From NCBI GenBank assembly GCA_023436765.1, contig JAEZHX010000129.1:1-15900 (forward strand): DNA of 15,900 nt, read 5' to 3'. Each line of letters begins with the position of its first letter. Positions within the stretch are counted from its first letter, which is position 1. The position numbers and the translations under genes are program-made. Positions 14,164 to 15,900 of this stretch are shown here, piece by piece. The stretch comes from Bacillota bacterium. Lineage in GTDB: Bacteria; Bacillota; Clostridia; Lachnospirales; Lachnospiraceae. The notes below the pieces were generated by a model. The model saw only the letters and a program-made list of their open reading frames with translations. It was not told the DNA's origin and did no database searches.

Positions 14164-15471
14164 TTAATTACCTACTCTTCTGGTAGCTTCCTTATCACCA
14201 TAATCCAGGTACTTATCCAGTGCCTTTAAGATCTCGTCATCTTCTTCCTCGTTTTTCTTCGGTGTCTGAAGGCTCATAGCCGAAAAACCGGCTGCGCCGG
14301 TTCGGCTCCCTGACTTCTGATGATGGTTGCCCTTCGTGCTAATTATAACTGGTTGTGGCTTCTTCTCTACATTGTTCTTACTCTGCGTAAGATTCTCAAA
14401 AGCCGCTTTATTCTTTCCAGTAACTTTATTCTCTGTTTCATAGGTCTCAAGGAATGCTCTCCAATCAAATACTGCGTCAACGGACTGAATGGCAACCTCA
14501 ATCATGGAATCATCAGGCTCCTTCGTTGTAAGTGCCTGCATCCATAAGCCCGGTTTGCTAAGGATATTAATAATCATATTGTCTGTTCTGCCTGCAAACC
14601 GGATAAATTCATAGGAAATTCCTGCAATCACCGGTACCAGAAGAACACGGGAGAGGACTCTGAGCAGAAGAGTCTTAGGCTGCAGTATGATGAAAAATAT
14701 GACACTGATGAGCATAACCAGAAGCATGAAGCTGGTACCGCACCGTTTGTGCTGTTTGGATTGCCATTTCACATTCTCCAGAGTCAATTCAAAACCATTT
14801 TCCAGGCAATTGATCGTCTTATGCTCGGCACCATGGTACATAAACACCCGTCTGATATCCGGCATTAAGGATACCACCAGGATATATCCGATGAAAATCG
14901 TAATTCTCAATGCTGCTTCCAATATGGAAAGCCAAAAATAACTATCGATTACCTTCTTAAATATATTGGATACCAGTACAGGAAGTATCATGAAGAAGGT
15001 GATGGAGATTGCCAAAGAGATTACAACAGCGGCAGCCATTAAAAGAGCATTCGACTTCTCATCCTTGCTCTCCTCGGATCCTGACTCAGCACCCTCAGTC
15101 TCTTTCTTATTCATCTTCTGAACAGGTTCTGATGCTTTCTTCTTAGCCTGAGAAGCCTTAGCAGCATTCTTTGACGCGGATTTCTCATCCTTATCCTTCT
15201 TCCCGGATTTTACCTGTTCCTCTTCCTCTTCAAAGAAGCTTGCTGCAAAGTTCAGTACCTTAACACCGATTACCATGGAATCAACAAAGGCAAGCATCCC
15301 TCGGAAAATAGGAAGTTTAAACAATTTAACCTTCTCGGCAAAGTCCTTATGGGTCTTCTTCTCAATTGCAATTTCCTTATTCGGCTTACGAACTGCTACG
15401 GCGTATTCGTCCTTATTTTTCATCATTACGCCTTCAATTACAGCCATGCCCCCAATACCAGATGGTTTCAT
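14164..15471 (-). CDS. DUF1385 membrane protein (YqhQ-like)
   Basis: The N-terminus GIGGMAVIEGVMMKN (5-19) and the central MYHGAEHKTINCLENG (211-226) and HKRCGTSF (241-248) are DUF1385 hallmarks; the His/Glu-rich HGAEHKT could bind metal, which is inference. Membrane segments lie at about 141-172, 180-203, 249-265 and 270-290. The 435-residue length is above the usual 300 or so, because of a highly charged, low-complexity insert (81-140, rich in Lys, Glu, Ser, Ala) and a hydrophilic tail (about 347-435). B. subtilis YqhQ belongs to this family and its role is not settled. The ribosome binding site is weak (GGGTG). The gene is placed between rpmE and prmC, the common clostridial arrangement. 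Confidence 0.9.
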   Translation of the reverse strand: MKPSGIGGMAVIEGVMMKNKDEYAVAVRKPNKEIAIEKKTHKDFAEKVKLFKLPIFRGMLAFVDSMVIGVKVLNFAASFFEEEEEQVKSGKKDKDEKSASKNAAKASQAKKKASEPVQKMNKKETEGAESGSEESKDEKSNALLMAAAVVISLAISITFFMILPVLVSNIFKKVIDSYFWLSILEAALRITIFIGYILVVSLMPDIRRVFMYHGAEHKTINCLENGFELTLENVKWQSKQHKRCGTSFMLLVMLISVIFFIILQPKTLLLRVLSRVLLVPVIAGISYEFIRFAGRTDNMIINILSKPGLWMQALTTKEPDDSMIEVAIQSVDAVFDWRAFLETYETENKVTGKNKAAFENLTQSKNNVEKKPQPVIISTKGNHHQKSGSRTGAAGFSAMSLQTPKKNEEEDDEILKALDKYLDYGDKEATRRVGN

Positions 15472-15540
15472 TAAAACACCCGAACCTTTCTTTTTGGCCC
15501 ACCTACTGCAGACCTCGCTTTATCATGATATTTAGTAACT

Positions 15541-15577
15541 CATTTAAAAATAGGCTGAGGAAGTGAACCTCAACCCG
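15541..15577 (-). terminator. Rho-independent terminator after rpmE
   Basis: An 8-bp stem with one G-T pair (GGCTGAGG 15553-15560 with CCTCAACC 15568-15575, loop AAGTGAA) is followed on the minus strand by TATTTTT. It lies about 28 nt past the rpmE stop. A-runs on the other side make it potentially bidirectional. It separates rpmE from the DUF1385-prmC-prfA group, whose own promoter I could not locate in 15472-15540. Confidence 0.85.
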
Positions 15578-15604
15578 ATTTTTAACGCTTATACGTATTG
15601 CTCT

Positions 15605-15814
15605 CTATTTATCCTGACTCATACCATATCTGCGGTTGAACTTCTCGATCGCGCCGCGGGCTGCTGCAGCCTTCTGCTGACCTGTGTAAAATGAATGGCA
15701 CTTGGAGCAGATTTCAACATGGATATCTTCCTTTGTTGATCCTGTTACAAATTCATTGCCACAGTTGCAAACCACCTTAGCCTGAAAATACTTAGGATGG
15801 ATTCCTTCTTTCAT
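15605..15814 (-). CDS. rpmE: 50S ribosomal protein L31, zinc-binding (C+) form
   Basis: This 69-residue protein of the large subunit opens MKEGIHPKY and carries four cysteines at 16, 18, 36 and 39 (CNC and CSKC), marking the zinc-binding C+ form, as opposed to the cysteine-free paralogue made under zinc starvation. The typical SFYTGQQK follows, and the C-terminal IEKFNRRYG is normal. GAGGTG precedes the ATG. It is transcribed on its own, from the promoter at 15890-15898 to the terminator at 15541-15577. Confidence 0.97.
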   Translation of the reverse strand: MKEGIHPKYFQAKVVCNCGNEFVTGSTKEDIHVEICSKCHSFYTGQQKAAAARGAIEKFNRRYGMSQDK

Positions 15815-15847
15815 GATTTCACCTCTTCATATTCAAATAGTTCTTAT

Positions 15848-15871
15848 ATTGGTCATTAGAATAATTCCAAT
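15848..15871 (-). promoter_or_regulatory. Hairpin in the rpmE leader, possible autoregulatory element
   Basis: ATTGG (15848-15852) pairs with CCAAT (15867-15871) and an inner ATTA/TAAT can extend it, in the roughly 70-nt leader between the predicted start near 15883 and the rpmE ATG. L31 leaders of several phyla, including Firmicutes, are known to fold and bind L31. Whether this one belongs to that class cannot be judged by eye, as the stem is short and AT-rich. Confidence 0.3.
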
Positions 15872-15889
15872 TTAATAAACAGCTTGTTA

Positions 15890-15898
15890 ATTATAGCA
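15890..15898 (-). promoter_or_regulatory. Extended -10 promoter of rpmE
   Basis: The minus strand reads TGCTATAAT, a perfect extended -10. The -35 region lies beyond the right end of the window, so only half of the promoter can be seen. The position fits a leader of about 70 nt before rpmE. Confidence 0.65.
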
Positions 15899-15900
15899 CA

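Overview
The window looks like ordinary core chromosome of a low-to-moderate GC, Gram-positive anaerobe of the Lachnospiraceae / Clostridium cluster XIVa type. This placement rests on AT-rich intergenic regions, strong GGAGG ribosome binding sites, sigma-A-like promoters, the order rpmE - DUF1385 - prmC - prfA that is familiar from clostridia, and the character of the proteins. I see no phage genes, transposases, CRISPR array, rRNA or tRNA. Apart from the first gene, every recognised gene lies on the minus strand, so transcription runs from the right end of the window to the left.

Reading along transcription from the right end: rpmE (zinc-type L31) has its own promoter and a clear terminator. 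Next come a DUF1385 membrane protein, prmC, prfA and a SpoU-type rRNA methyltransferase. These form a translation block in which PrmC methylates the GGQ glutamine of the neighbouring RF1. Directly downstream on the same strand are a VTC-fold polyphosphate polymerase-like protein and an overlapping DUF4956 membrane protein, a recognised bacterial pair. A separate promoter then drives an NfeD/SPFH membrane-microdomain pair.

After a 358-nt gap that holds a promoter, inverted repeats and a possible decayed ORF, there is an LTA-synthase-type membrane sulfatase with all key LtaS residues, followed by a probable terminator. An ornithine carbamoyltransferase gene comes next. Its promoter overlaps a palindrome and a tandem repeat that look like ArgR boxes. 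It appears to head a five-gene cluster with a small membrane protein, a 113-residue conserved-looking protein, coaX (pantothenate kinase III) and dusB. asd (aspartate-semialdehyde dehydrogenase, archaeal/fungal-like branch) has its own promoter and converges on the only plus-strand gene, a single-pass membrane protein of unknown function. A strong bidirectional terminator separates these two.

I do not see a clear undescribed system. The items most worth a second look are the polyphosphate module attached to the translation-termination genes, the ArgR-like operator in front of argF-coaX-dusB, the 11-residue repeat in the SPFH protein, the charged insert and tail in the DUF1385 protein, and the structured non-coding stretch at about 7803-8073. 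Several starts should be moved from the longest-ORF position to sites with a proper ribosome binding site: asd, argF, prfA and the VTC protein.
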